This document shows, in pieces, positions 8,574 through 16,856 of a stretch of 32,262 bases of DNA. Each line of letters opens with the position of its first letter. Position 1 is the first letter of the stretch. The position numbers were made by a program, and so were the translations under genes. The notes beneath the pieces were generated by a model. It ran no database searches. It saw nothing but the letters and a program-made list of their open reading frames with translations, and was not told where the DNA came from. Source of the stretch: an uncultured Eubacteriales bacterium (GTDB taxonomy: Bacteria > Bacillota > Clostridia > Oscillospirales > Oscillospiraceae); the NCBI GenBank assembly GCA_900315595.1, contig OMZQ01000037.1, positions 1-32,262 on the forward strand, given 5' to 3'.

Positions 8574-8983
8574 TGTTCCGACACGGAGAGATCAGCACGG
8601 AAATCGACCGGGGCCCGTTTTTCTTCACGCTCGCAGCCCTGATCTGCTGCCTGACCGGAGCGGTGCTTTGCTTCGTCCTCGGCGGCGCCGCGCTTGCCGT
8701 TTTCGCGGGCGTCCTGCTGGCGATCGTCGCGGCTGCGGCCTTTGCCGTTCTGCTCGCCCTGATTTCCGACTTCGCCTTCATCCGGGACGGGGTGCTGCAC
8801 ACGCGCTATTTCCTGAAAAAACGCGCCATCCCGCTCCGGGAGATCGGCAAGGTGACGTATCGGGAGGAGCTCTATACCGTCTATGACAAAAAAGGAACGG
8901 TGCTGGCCTCGGTCAACGGTCGGCTGACCGGAATTGACCGGATCCTGTCCGAGCTGGACAGAAGCGGCGTCCTTTTTGAATAA
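8573..8983 (+). CDS. small membrane protein with PH-like domain
   Basis: A 136-residue protein overlapping the pullulanase stop by one base. Two hydrophobic segments (about 16-40 and 42-66) form a hairpin in the membrane. The rest (FAFIRDGVLHTRYFLKKRAIPLREIGKVTYREELYTVYDKKG) has the layout of small bacterial PH-like domains attached to helix hairpins. The final part, RLTGIDRILSELDRSGVLF, resembles the closing helix of that fold. No enzyme motif is seen. Its place between the surface pullulanase and the ABC ATPase, with coupled translation, suggests a helper for the starch system, but this is only inferred from context. Confidence 0.75.
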   Translation: MFRHGEISTEIDRGPFFFTLAALICCLTGAVLCFVLGGAALAVFAGVLLAIVAAAAFAVLLALISDFAFIRDGVLHTRYFLKKRAIPLREIGKVTYREELYTVYDKKGTVLASVNGRLTGIDRILSELDRSGVLFE

Positions 8984-9032
8984 GAAGAACTCAAATTGCA
9001 TCCAAAACTGCAAAGGAAAGAGAGGGGAAAAT

Positions 9033-10919
9033 ATGGCAAATTTAAAGCTTTCCCACATCTACAAGGTCTATGACAACGGGCACAAGGCGGTCAACGACTT
9101 TTCCATTGACATTGCCGACCGGGAGTTCATTGTCTTCGTCGGACCTTCGGGCTGCGGCAAATCGACCACGCTCCGCATGATCGCGGGTCTGGAGACGATC
9201 ACCGCAGGCGACCTGTTCATCGACGACGTCCTCGTCAATGACATGGAGCCGAAGGACCGCGACATTGCAATGGTTTTCCAGAGCTACGCCCTGTATCCGC
9301 ACATGACCGTGTACGAGAACATGGCCTTCGGTCTGCGCAACCGGAAAATGCCGGAGCAGGAGATCAGGGAGCGTGTTCTGAAAGCGGCAAAGATGCTGGA
9401 CATCGAGGACTATCTGGAGCGCAAGCCGAAGGAGATGTCCGGCGGTCAGAGGCAGCGCGTTGCCCTCGGGCGCGCCCTTGTCCGCAATCCGAAGGCGTTT
9501 TTGCTGGACGAGCCGCTGTCGAATCTGGACGCCAAGCTCCGCGCAACGATGCGCACCGAGATCACCGCCCTGCACAAGAGCCTGAAAACGACCTTCATCT
9601 ACGTGACCCACGACCAGGTGGAGGCCATGACGATGGGCACGCGCATCGTCGTCATGAAGCTGGGCTACGTCCAGCAGATCGACACGCCCATGAACCTCTA
9701 TAACGAGCCCTACAACAAGTTCGTTGCGGGCTTCATCGGCACGCCGCAGATGAACTTCTTCGACGCGACCCTGAAGCGTCAGGGCAGCGAGGTGCAGGTG
9801 GACTTCCCGAACGGCGGCAGGATCACCCTGCCCTATGAAAAGGTCTCCAAGATCCACGCCCGCTATCTGGACGGCAAGACGCCCGTGATCTTTGGCATCC
9901 GTCCGGAGCACTTGGAGCTGCGGCGCGAGGGCGGCGGCCTGCAGTTCGTCGTCACGAACGTCGAGCGCCTCGGCAATGAGACCATCGTCTATGGCAAGCT
10001 CGGCGACAAGACCGGCGAGTTCACCATGAAGGACGAGGGCAACCAGATCACCGTCAAGGTCATTGACCGGGACGATATCGAGGTCGGAGACGTCGTCTAT
10101 GCCGTGCCGAACCCGGAGAAGGTCCACTTCTTCGACGCCGAGACCGAGATCACCCTGATGAACCGCATCCCGACCTACAATTCCATCCCCGTGCAGACCG
10201 CCGGCGGCAGGATGCAGCTTCTGAACACGCAGACCGCGCTTCCGCCGGTCTACGCGGCCGCCCTGTCCGGCGCAAAGAGCTTCGAGCTGACGGTCCCGCC
10301 CGCCGCGATCGTCCCCGGCAGCGATTTCTGCCGCAGGATCGCCAAAATCGAGCAGGTGGACGACAAGCATCTGGCCTATCTGGAAAACGGCGACAGCTAC
10401 CTCTTCGCCCTCGTCGGCGCGGACGCCAAGCCCGGTCAGGACTACCGCTTCGGCCTGCTGTATGACAAGCTCGGCGTCATCGCGGACGGAAAGACCGTGC
10501 TGGAGCCCCTCGGAGATTCCGAGAGCCTGACCGGAACCTTCACCAGAACCGAGAAGAAGGAGAAGGGCGAACGGGTCCAGCACTTCTTCTACTGCATCGG
10601 CGATTACGCGGTGGAGGCCCTCCCGGAGCACGGCTACAAGATCAATTCCATCGACGGCGACGCCTGCTACAAGAAGACCTACCGCTACAGCGTGCCGCGT
10701 GACCGCATCCGCATCGCGGACGAGGCCGAAAACGCGCTCTCCGGGCGCGTGACCGCCCTGATCGACTACGGCAGCGCGCGCTTCGCCCGGGTCGAGGCGG
10801 CGGGCCAGACCCTCACGGTCAACGCCTCCGCAGACTGGAAGGAGGGGCCCGTGCGCCTGGCCTTCGACAGCGCGGACGTCTCCGTCTATTCGACCTCCAT
10901 CGACATGAAGATCTGCTGA
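9033..10919 (+). CDS. MsmK/MalK/UgpC-type sugar ABC transporter ATPase with long C-terminal extension
   Basis: A 628-residue ATPase, chosen start at 9033 after a GAGAGGGG site. The nucleotide-binding domain is complete: Walker A GPSGCGKST (37-45), Q-loop Gln83, signature MSGGQ (135-139), Walker B FLLDE (156-160) and switch His193. A normal TOBE/MOP region follows (FGIRPEHLEL, to about 375), which is where MsmK-type proteins end (about 370 residues). Here about 250 more residues follow, with two further stretches (about 416-490 and 550-628) that echo the TOBE layout. It should power the importer encoded just downstream, and may also serve other sugar importers, as MsmK does in streptococci. 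The next gene starts one base after its stop. Confidence 0.93.
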   Translation: MANLKLSHIYKVYDNGHKAVNDFSIDIADREFIVFVGPSGCGKSTTLRMIAGLETITAGDLFIDDVLVNDMEPKDRDIAMVFQSYALYPHMTVYENMAFGLRNRKMPEQEIRERVLKAAKMLDIEDYLERKPKEMSGGQRQRVALGRALVRNPKAFLLDEPLSNLDAKLRATMRTEITALHKSLKTTFIYVTHDQVEAMTMGTRIVVMKLGYVQQIDTPMNLYNEPYNKFVAGFIGTPQMNFFDATLKRQGSEVQVDFPNGGRITLPYEKVSKIHARYLDGKTPVIFGIRPEHLELRREGGGLQFVVTNVERLGNETIVYGKLGDKTGEFTMKDEGNQITVKVIDRDDIEVGDVVYAVPNPEKVHFFDAETEITLMNRIPTYNSIPVQTAGGRMQLLNTQTALPPVYAAALSGAKSFELTVPPAAIVPGSDFCRRIAKIEQVDDKHLAYLENGDSYLFALVGADAKPGQDYRFGLLYDKLGVIADGKTVLEPLGDSESLTGTFTRTEKKEKGERVQHFFYCIGDYAVEALPEHGYKINSIDGDACYKKTYRYSVPRDRIRIADEAENALSGRVTALIDYGSARFARVEAAGQTLTVNASADWKEGPVRLAFDSADVSVYSTSIDMKIC

Positions 10920-10920
10920 T

Positions 10921-11598
10921 ATGGAGGTCCTGATCCGAGGCAGGCGCGTTGAGCTGGAGCCGAATTCCAAGCCCTACCTGCTCAAGCGGCTCCTGGCGGA
11001 CGGGCTGGATACGGTGCTGATCCTGGCGCTCTTTCTCCTGCTGAGCGCCCTGGTCCTGAGAACGCCGCTTGCGAACACCTACCGTTCGCACTTTGAGCGC
11101 AGCCGCCAGATCGAGACCGAGACCGTCAAGCGGCTGGAGGGCGACGCCGGGGCAATCGGCGCGGCCCTGTCCGGGAACGACGAGTACCGCAGCGAGCGCT
11201 TCGCGGCGGAGCTGCACGGCTATCTCCTGCATGCCGCGGCCTGCCTCGGGGCGGAGCTGCTGGTCCTGCTCCTCGTGCCGCTGCTGAACCGGGGGCGCGC
11301 AACGCCCGGAAAGCTGCTGACCGGGACCGCCGTCTTCGTGGAATCCAGGCAGACGCTTGCGCTCCGGCGGCACGCGCTGGGCCGCTTCCTGTTCGTATTC
11401 CTGCTGGACAGCTTATTTCTGTACCTGCTCACCGGGATCTATACCTTCCTGCTCGTTCCGGTCCTGCGTCTCACGGTCCTGCTGCTCAACCGGAAGAACA
11501 AGACGCTCTGCGATTATGCGACCCGAACGATGGTCATTGAAAAGTGTAGTCATCAGGGAATCGGGATCAGGGATCAGGGAATCGTCCCGAATCCATAA
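10921..11598 (+). CDS. RDD family membrane protein with repeat-encoded C-terminus
   Basis: A 225-residue membrane protein beginning one base after the ATPase stop, so co-translated with it. RDD features are LLKRLLADGLDTVLILAL (20-37, with Arg23, Asp27 and Asp30), the loop GRATPGKLLTGTAVF (125-139) and the closing CDYATRTMVIE (197-207). Hydrophobic segments lie at about 29-46, 102-122 and 155-190. The family is often tied to transport or stress, with no firm function. The last 15 residues or so (from His211) are encoded by a G-rich dispersed repeat, and the stop codon lies inside it, so the ancestral protein probably ended near residue 208. Confidence 0.82.
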   Translation: MEVLIRGRRVELEPNSKPYLLKRLLADGLDTVLILALFLLLSALVLRTPLANTYRSHFERSRQIETETVKRLEGDAGAIGAALSGNDEYRSERFAAELHGYLLHAAACLGAELLVLLLVPLLNRGRATPGKLLTGTAVFVESRQTLALRRHALGRFLFVFLLDSLFLYLLTGIYTFLLVPVLRLTVLLLNRKNKTLCDYATRTMVIEKCSHQGIGIRDQGIVPNP

Positions 11599-11616
11599 TC
11601 CCCAGTCCCCAGTCAC
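11551..11616. repeat. G-rich 7-nt array, copy D1
   Basis: GGGAATCGGGATCAGGGATC, then AGGG, gives four GGG runs separated by four bases, matching the G-quadruplex rule on the + strand. CCCCAGTCCCCAGTCAC follows. The array overlaps the 3' end of the RDD gene. Related arrays are at 15821, 16777, 25984 and 26378. Confidence 0.75.
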
Positions 11617-11673
11617 AAAAAAACAACACGTTCGGCCTGCGCGCGGCGCGGGCCGAGAAGGGAGAACATTGAT

Positions 11674-13113
11674 ATGAAAAAACTGATTGCTATGACGCTT
11701 GCGATTTTGATGGCGCTCGGCCTGTTTGCGGGCTGCAGCGGAAGCGGCAGCGACGGCGGCAAGGACGACGGCGTGATCCGCATCTGGGTCGGCGAGGAGT
11801 CGGCTGAATTCTACCAGAAGATCTGCAACGAATACCTCTCCGCCCATACGGACTTCGGCTACAAGATCGAGGTCAAGGGCATGGACACCGGCTCCGTCGC
11901 GGGTACCATCACGAACGACCCGACCGCCGCCGCCGACATCTACACCGTCGCCCATGACAATATCGGCAAGCTCGCCTCCACCCAGTGCGCCAAGCCGATC
12001 ACCGACGAGAGCCTGATCGCCCAGGTCAAGGCCGACAACCCGGAATCCTTCCAGAGCGTCATCTACTCCACGCTCAACGGCCAGACCTATCTCTACGGCG
12101 TGCCCTACATCTCCCAGGCGCTGTTCCTGTACTACAACAAGTCCCTCGTGACCGAGGAGCAGGCCGCCTCCTTCGAGGGTCTGCGCGAGGCCGCGCAGGC
12201 GGCGCAGACCAAGGCCGTCACCGTGACCGGCGACGACGGCTACAATATGTCCTTCGCTCTGCTCGCCCGCAAGGTCAGCGACAAGAGCACCACCGTGAAG
12301 ATCTTCGAGGGTGCGGAGTCCGTCTCCGGCGGCTCCAAGGGCGAAAGCAACTGCCAGGGCGACGACACCGTGGCGATCGTCCGCTGGCTCCAGGCCTATG
12401 CCGCCGACGAGAACGGCTTCAAGTGGGCCTCCCCCGACGGCTGGGACGCCGATCTGGACAAGGATAACCGCGGCGTGCTCGCCGTCATCGGCGGCGCCTG
12501 GCACTATAACACCGCGAAGGCCGCCCTCGGCGAGTCGAACCTCGGCATTGCGATGATCCCGACCTTCACCCTGACCAAGGAAGCGGTGGAGGGCCTCTCC
12601 GCCGTGCAGGCGGGCGACGTCTACCGCGGCGGCACCTTTGCCGACTGCAAGTGCTTCATGATCAACGCCAACTCCGCCGCGTCGAAGTACGCCAAGGAGC
12701 AGGAGCTGATCAAGTACCTCTCCAGCAAGGACGTGCAGAACGCCTCCTATCTGGAATGCATGAACGTTCCCGCCTACGTCGGCGCTTCCGAGTTCATCAA
12801 GCAGTGCTATACCGACGGCAAGGTTTCCGAGAGCGAATATAACCTCGCCGCCGCCCAGGTGGATATGGCGGAGTGGGGCATCCCCCAGCCCTTCATCACC
12901 GGCACGCTGAACACCTACTACTACTCCAAGAACGGCCCGCAGGTCTTCCGCGCCATGATCGACCAGACCGCCTATCCGACCACCGGCGACCAGATCCTGA
13001 GCGAGACCTCCAGCCTCGAAGGCGTCCGCAAGGGCCTGTACCTGATCGAATACCTCTGGAACCACGGCGTTGCGCCGAAGGAGTTCCCGGCTGCTCTGCC
13101 GGAGAAGGCCTGA
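11674..13113 (+). CDS. maltodextrin-type ABC transporter solute-binding lipoprotein (MalE-like)
   Basis: A 479-residue lipoprotein with lipobox FAGC (Cys21). The mature part has the layout of family 1 solute-binding proteins: IRIWVGEESAEFYQKICNEY near the start, YLYGVPYISQALFLYYNKSL at about 140-160 (the usual place where these proteins meet the sugar and hinge), and LAVIGGAWHYN at about 269-279. Trp-rich stretches in the second lobe would stack on sugar rings. Next to an amylase, a pullulanase and MalF/MalG permeases, the substrate is most likely maltodextrin or branched alpha-glucan fragments. Its GGGAG site lies after the D1 repeat, so the repeat splits the gene from the ATPase/RDD pair. 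Confidence 0.92.
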   Translation: MKKLIAMTLAILMALGLFAGCSGSGSDGGKDDGVIRIWVGEESAEFYQKICNEYLSAHTDFGYKIEVKGMDTGSVAGTITNDPTAAADIYTVAHDNIGKLASTQCAKPITDESLIAQVKADNPESFQSVIYSTLNGQTYLYGVPYISQALFLYYNKSLVTEEQAASFEGLREAAQAAQTKAVTVTGDDGYNMSFALLARKVSDKSTTVKIFEGAESVSGGSKGESNCQGDDTVAIVRWLQAYAADENGFKWASPDGWDADLDKDNRGVLAVIGGAWHYNTAKAALGESNLGIAMIPTFTLTKEAVEGLSAVQAGDVYRGGTFADCKCFMINANSAASKYAKEQELIKYLSSKDVQNASYLECMNVPAYVGASEFIKQCYTDGKVSESEYNLAAAQVDMAEWGIPQPFITGTLNTYYYSKNGPQVFRAMIDQTAYPTTGDQILSETSSLEGVRKGLYLIEYLWNHGVAPKEFPAALPEKA

Positions 13114-13168
13114 CCCACGCGCCGTCAATTGACGGCATGCTTCCAGCGCATGCACAAGGAGGGATATG

Positions 13169-14623
13169 ATGAAATCGACAGCGATTCAACGCCCGCTGAC
13201 GCCCAAGCCTGCCGGCGGCGGGAAGCTCCGCCGCTTCTGGTCCAATCTCTGGAAGCGCTTCGCGGACGGCTCCGCCGGCACAAAGCTCTCCCATCTGATC
13301 TTCGGCGCCGGCAACGTCTATCACAAGCAATATCTGAAGGGGCTTCTGTTTTTCCTGCTCCAGGCGGCGATCCTCTGGGTCATGATCGCCTGCCCCACGG
13401 TCAACGGCACGCCCTACGGCTACAAGGCCATTCTGAATCTGTCGCTGAAAAACGTCCATGAGGGCGGCGAATTCGACCCGCTCACCGGCCATTTTATGAC
13501 CGGCTCGGACTGCAAGCTGATGGTTCTCTTCGGCTTCGTCTCCATCGCCCTGATCGTGATCTACCTTCTGCTTTGGAACGCGAACGTTGCCTCCTCCTGG
13601 AAGGCGGATAACGACCGGAAGATCGGCAAAAAGCCGACGACCTTCAAGGAAGACCTCAAGGAGCTGCTGGACGGCAAGTTCCACGCGCTGATGCTTTCCC
13701 CGACCTGCATCGCCGCCCTGGTCTTCACCATCCTGCCCACGATCTTCATGATCTCGCTGGCCTTCTCGACCTACAACGACCAGGACATGAACAACCTCGG
13801 CACGAACCTGTTCCACTGGAACGGCGTGCAGAACTTCGTCTCGGTCTTCACCGGCGAGGGCTCTCTGGGCGTGGAGATCCATAACCGCTTCCTGCCCGTC
13901 CTCGGCTGGACCTTCATCTGGGCGATCTTCGCCACCCTGACCTGCTACTTCGGCGGCATCATCCTGGCGCTTCTCATCAACAAAAAGGGGCTCAAGGGCA
14001 AGAAGATCTTCCGCACGGTCTTTATCCTGACCATCGCCGTTCCGCAGTTCATCTCGCTTCTGTCCGTCCGCAATCTGCTGGGCGAATACGGCCCGATCAA
14101 CGCCCTGCTCCAGGACCTCGGCTGGATCTCCAAGCCGATCGGCTTCCTGGGTCTGCGCGTGGGTGACAGCGAGACCCTGGCTAAGATCATGGTCATCCTG
14201 ATCAATATGTGGGTCGGCATCCCGTATACGATGCTGATGACCTCCGGCATTCTGATGAACATTCCGACGGATCTCTACGAGGCCGCCCGCGTGGACGGCG
14301 CTTCCACGCTGAAGATGTTCTTCAAGATCACGCTTCCCTACGTCATCTTCGTTACGACGCCCTATCTGATCTCCAGCTTCGTCGGCAATATCAATTCCTT
14401 CAATACGATCTACCTGTTGACGGGCGGCGGCCCGACCTACACGGGCTATCAGGCAGGCGGCACGGACCTTCTGGTCACCTGGCTCTATAAGGTGACGATC
14501 GACCAGGGCTCCTATAACACCGGCGCGGTCATCGGCATCTTCACCTTCCTGATCACGGCGACCATCACCCTGATCACCTATCGGCGGAGCCGGGCCTACA
14601 ATGAGGAGGATACGTTCCAATGA
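13169..14623 (+). CDS. malF: maltodextrin ABC transporter permease (MalF type)
   Basis: A 484-residue permease. ATG at 13166 and 13169 are adjacent; the second is better spaced from AAGGAGG, so it is preferred, though the first cannot be excluded. The long N-terminal part with one or two helices (about 50-72 and 113-136) before the core is typical of Gram-positive MalF. Six core helices follow, with the EAA loop EAARVDGASTLKMFFKITLP (about 371-390) that docks onto the ATPase. It forms a heterodimer with the MalG product, and the start of malG overlaps its stop by four bases (ATGA). Confidence 0.93.
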   Translation: MKSTAIQRPLTPKPAGGGKLRRFWSNLWKRFADGSAGTKLSHLIFGAGNVYHKQYLKGLLFFLLQAAILWVMIACPTVNGTPYGYKAILNLSLKNVHEGGEFDPLTGHFMTGSDCKLMVLFGFVSIALIVIYLLLWNANVASSWKADNDRKIGKKPTTFKEDLKELLDGKFHALMLSPTCIAALVFTILPTIFMISLAFSTYNDQDMNNLGTNLFHWNGVQNFVSVFTGEGSLGVEIHNRFLPVLGWTFIWAIFATLTCYFGGIILALLINKKGLKGKKIFRTVFILTIAVPQFISLLSVRNLLGEYGPINALLQDLGWISKPIGFLGLRVGDSETLAKIMVILINMWVGIPYTMLMTSGILMNIPTDLYEAARVDGASTLKMFFKITLPYVIFVTTPYLISSFVGNINSFNTIYLLTGGGPTYTGYQAGGTDLLVTWLYKVTIDQGSYNTGAVIGIFTFLITATITLITYRRSRAYNEEDTFQ

Positions 14624-15555
14624 AAAAGACAGGAAATCCCGTAAAACACAGCAGCCTCTCCCGGAACCGCAGGGTCAGCCTCGGCGTCACCTACACCGTT
14701 CTGGTCGTGCTCGGCGTGCTCTGGCTGGTCCCCCTGGTCTGGATCCTGCTCTCCGCCTTCCGCTGCGAGTATCAGCCCGACGGGACCTTCATCGGCCGCG
14801 TGACCAGCAGCTTCTTCCCGAAGGCGGTCGGTCTCAAGAACTTCTCCGACCTGTTCACGGCGACCTACTACGGCGTTTCCAACGCCTTCCCGCGCTGGAT
14901 GCTCAATACGCTGATCATTGCCGTCATTGACTGCATCATTTCCACCTTCCTGGTCCTCTCGGTCGCCTACTGCATGTCCAAGCTGAAATTCAAGCTCCGC
15001 AAGACCTTTATGAACGTCTCCATGATCATCGGTCTGTTCCCGGGCTTTATGAGCATGATCGCAATCTACTTCCTGCTCAAATCCATCGGACTCACGGGCA
15101 ACCCGACGCACCCGGAATCCTCCGTGATCGGCCTCATCCTGGCCTACAGCGCGGGCGCGGGTCTGGGCTTCCAGGTCGCCAAGGGCTTCTTTGACGTCAT
15201 CCCCAACGCCCTGGTCGAGTCCGCCAAGCTGGACGGCTGCACCAACTTCAAGATCTTCCGGCAGATCATCCTCCCTCTGGCAAAGCCCATCATCATCTAT
15301 CAGGCCCTGATGAGCTTCACCGGCCCCTGGATGGACTTCATCTTTGCCAAGGTCATCATCGGCGCGGACAACGCCCCCTACTGGACGGTCTCCGTCGGTC
15401 TGTATTCCATGCTCTTCGGTACGCACCCGGATACCAACCTGTTCACCCAGTTTGCCGCCGGCTGCGTCATCGTTGCGATCCCCATCGTGACGCTCTTCAT
15501 GTTCCTGCAGAAGTATTACGTCGAGGGCGTCACCGCCGGCGCCGTGAAGGGCTGA
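14620..15555 (+). CDS. malG: maltodextrin ABC transporter permease (MalG type)
   Basis: A 311-residue inner-membrane permease, the partner of MalF, overlapping its stop by four bases. About six helices are visible (for example LGVTYTVLVVLGVLWLVPLV near the start). The EAA loop VESAKLDGCTNFKIFRQIIL is at about 206-225 and ends in LPLAKP. Length and layout are those of MalG. It is the last gene of the starch locus; a repeat island begins only 3 bases after its stop. Confidence 0.94.
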   Translation: MKKTGNPVKHSSLSRNRRVSLGVTYTVLVVLGVLWLVPLVWILLSAFRCEYQPDGTFIGRVTSSFFPKAVGLKNFSDLFTATYYGVSNAFPRWMLNTLIIAVIDCIISTFLVLSVAYCMSKLKFKLRKTFMNVSMIIGLFPGFMSMIAIYFLLKSIGLTGNPTHPESSVIGLILAYSAGAGLGFQVAKGFFDVIPNALVESAKLDGCTNFKIFRQIILPLAKPIIIYQALMSFTGPWMDFIFAKVIIGADNAPYWTVSVGLYSMLFGTHPDTNLFTQFAAGCVIVAIPIVTLFMFLQKYYVEGVTAGAVKG

Positions 15556-15558
15556 GCA

Positions 15559-15599
15559 TCAGGCAACAGGCAGCAGGCATTAGGCAATAGGAGACGGGG
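15559..15599. repeat. AGGCAGCAGGCATTAGG array, copy E1
   Basis: The sequence reads as short near-repeats (AGGCAACAGGCAGCAGG, then CATTAGGCAATAGGAGACGG). The same words occur at 15776, 28338 and 31680. It starts 3 bases after the malG stop. Confidence 0.75.
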
Positions 15600-15601
15600 C
15601 T

Positions 15602-15775
15602 CCGGCAGAGCCTTCCCCCCTCGGGGGGAAGGTGGCATCCGGCGTCTCACGGAAGCCGGATGACGGATGAGGGGGATATCGACCACCGATTCGTATATTC
15701 AACCGTCTGCCTGTCGGAACGTCCCCCTCATCCGTCTCGCTGCGCTCGACACCTTCTCCCCAAAGGGGCGAAGGC
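15602..15775. repeat. structured palindromic element, copy A1
   Basis: Arms CCTTCCCCCC / GGGGGGAAGG, then CATCCGGCGTCTCACGGAAG with CCGGATG, then GATGAGGGGG pairing with CCCCCTCATC, and finally CCTTCTCCCCAAAGGGGCGA. It would fold into a multi-hairpin structure. Copies are at 26076 (reverse orientation, same central segment) and 31718 (same orientation, shortened centre). With E1, E2 and D2 it fills 15556-15893. The 15556-16002 gap otherwise holds only a terminator. Confidence 0.8.
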
Positions 15776-15810
15776 AATAGGCAGCAGGCATTAGGCAATA
15801 AGAGACGGGG
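15776..15810. repeat. AGGCAGCAGGCATTAGG array, copy E2
   Basis: Same words and same orientation as E1, so E1 and E2 form direct repeats on either side of element A1. Confidence 0.7.
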
Positions 15811-15820
15811 GTAACGAATA

Positions 15821-15893
15821 GTCTCTAATCCCTAGTCCCTGATCCCTAATCCCTGATCCCTGGTGACTGGTGACTGCTCGCTGTCCACTGTCT
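15821..15893. repeat. C-rich 7-nt array, copy D2
   Basis: Five or more CCC runs spaced by four bases (TCCCTAGTCCCTGATCCC and on), so the - strand matches the G-quadruplex rule. It ends in a GGTGACTGGTGACTG segment. Confidence 0.7.
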
Positions 15894-15922
15894 CCGATGG
15901 GCCGAACTGTTACAATCAAACA

Positions 15923-15961
15923 GGAAAACGCAACCGGGTTTTTGCCCCGGTTGCGTTTTCC
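15923..15961. terminator. strong hairpin, likely terminator
   Basis: GGAAAACGCAACCGGG (15923-15938) pairs perfectly over 16 bp with 15946-15961 around a 7-base loop. The stem ends in GTTTTCC rather than an unpaired T run. It follows the repeat island after malG and precedes the Nudix gene by about 40 bases, so it may end read-through or lie in the Nudix leader. Confidence 0.75.
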
Positions 15962-16002
15962 GTCGCATCAGGCATCAAAAAGCAAAAAAGGAGGATCGTC
16001 CC

Positions 16003-16518
16003 ATGAAACAGGAGCCTGAGCTCCGGCTGGAGCTGGAGGATACCCAGTGGCCGCGCACGAGCGTCGATCACGACCGGCTGATCGTCCGGGCCATCGTCAC
16101 GGACGCGGAGGGGTACTATTATTTCGTCCGCGCCGAGCGGGACGACGAGTTCGGACGGGCAACGCTGATCGAGACCTCCGGCGGCGGCGTGGAGGCGGGG
16201 GAGGACCTGCAAACCGCCCTCCGGCGCGAGCTGCGGGAGGAGCTTGGGGCGGAGGTCGAGATCTGCTGCAAGCTCGGCGTTGTGAGCGACTATTACAATC
16301 TGATCCGCCGCCATAACCTCAACCACTATTACCTCTGCCGCGTCGTTTCCTTCGGGGAAACGCATCTGACGGCGGACGAGCTCGCGTGCTTTCACCTGTC
16401 CACCCTGCGCCTGACCTATGACGAGGCCGTCCGGGAATACGAGACCCGCGCCTCCACCCCCCTGGGCCGCCTGATCGCCAACCGGGAGCTGCCCATCCTG
16501 CGCCGCGCCGCCTTGTAG
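16003..16518 (+). CDS. Nudix hydrolase
   Basis: A 171-residue protein after a clear AAAGGAGG site. The Nudix box is complete: Gly61, Glu67 and RELREELGA (75-83), which binds the magnesium ion used to cut nucleoside diphosphates linked to another group. The substrate cannot be read from the sequence. The protein stands alone, with no operon partner. Its stop codon TAG (16516-16518) is part of the GTAGGGG bracket of the 210-bp repeat that follows. Confidence 0.93.
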   Translation: MKQEPELRLELEDTQWPRTSVDHDRLIVRAIVTDAEGYYYFVRAERDDEFGRATLIETSGGGVEAGEDLQTALRRELREELGAEVEICCKLGVVSDYYNLIRRHNLNHYYLCRVVSFGETHLTADELACFHLSTLRLTYDEAVREYETRASTPLGRLIANRELPILRRAAL

Positions 16519-16726
16519 GGGCGCGTATCCACGCGCCCGCACGGATCGGCAACAGACCCCCGCCGAAAAAACCGAAAACGGTCATTCTCTGCCGTAGGGA
16601 CAAGCTTGTCCGGCATTCGGAACGAATGCAATTTGCCGGAGGCAAATCCCGATCGACACGTTGCTTGATTGCCCTGCGGGCAATCGTTTGCTTCGCAAAC
16701 GCGGACGAGCGATGCTCGTCCCTACG
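16515..16726. repeat. 210-bp modular palindromic element, copy C1
   Basis: It is built of consecutive palindromes: GCGCGTATCCACGCGC, GGACAAGCTTGTCC, TTTGCCGGAGGCAAA, TTGCCCTGCGGGCAA, GTTTGCTTCGCAAAC and GACGAGCGATGCTCGTC, with GTAGGG at the left and CCCTACG at the right. The 31990-32205 copy is its reverse complement with only about six differences, one of them a 5-base insertion that makes a longer palindrome. Together with B1, D3 and a terminator it fills the 16519-16856 gap. Confidence 0.88.
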
Positions 16727-16749
16727 TCTCACGATGCAACGGAGTCGCA

Positions 16750-16776
16750 CGGCGGCCAGAGTCTGGCCGCCCTACG
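16750..16776. repeat. GCGGCC palindrome, copy B1
   Basis: GGCGGCCAGAGTCTGGCCGC followed by CCTACG. The same palindrome is at 26351-26377, with variants at 1080, 26298, 28447 and 31909. Confidence 0.7.
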
Positions 16777-16804
16777 CTGATCCCTAATCCCTAATCCCTG
16801 CTCC
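16777..16804. repeat. C-rich 7-nt array, copy D3
   Basis: Four CCC runs spaced by four bases (CCCTAATCCCTAATCCC, then TGCTCCC); the - strand matches the G-quadruplex rule. Confidence 0.7.
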
Positions 16805-16815
16805 CGAACCGGCAC

Positions 16816-16851
16816 GGACGCCGGAGACTGCATTTGCAGTCTCCGGCGTCC
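16816..16851 (-). terminator. terminator of the DeoR-type regulator gene
   Basis: GGACGCCGGAGACTGCA (16816-16832) pairs over 17 bp with 16835-16851. It begins 5 bases after the end of the - strand regulator gene. No long T run follows on either side. Confidence 0.75.
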
Positions 16852-16856
16852 TTCGT

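Noticed and set aside
15556..16002. Insertion sequence or phage remnant in the repeat islands
   Set aside because: No transposase, integrase or phage gene remnant is seen in any frame; all islands are non-coding.
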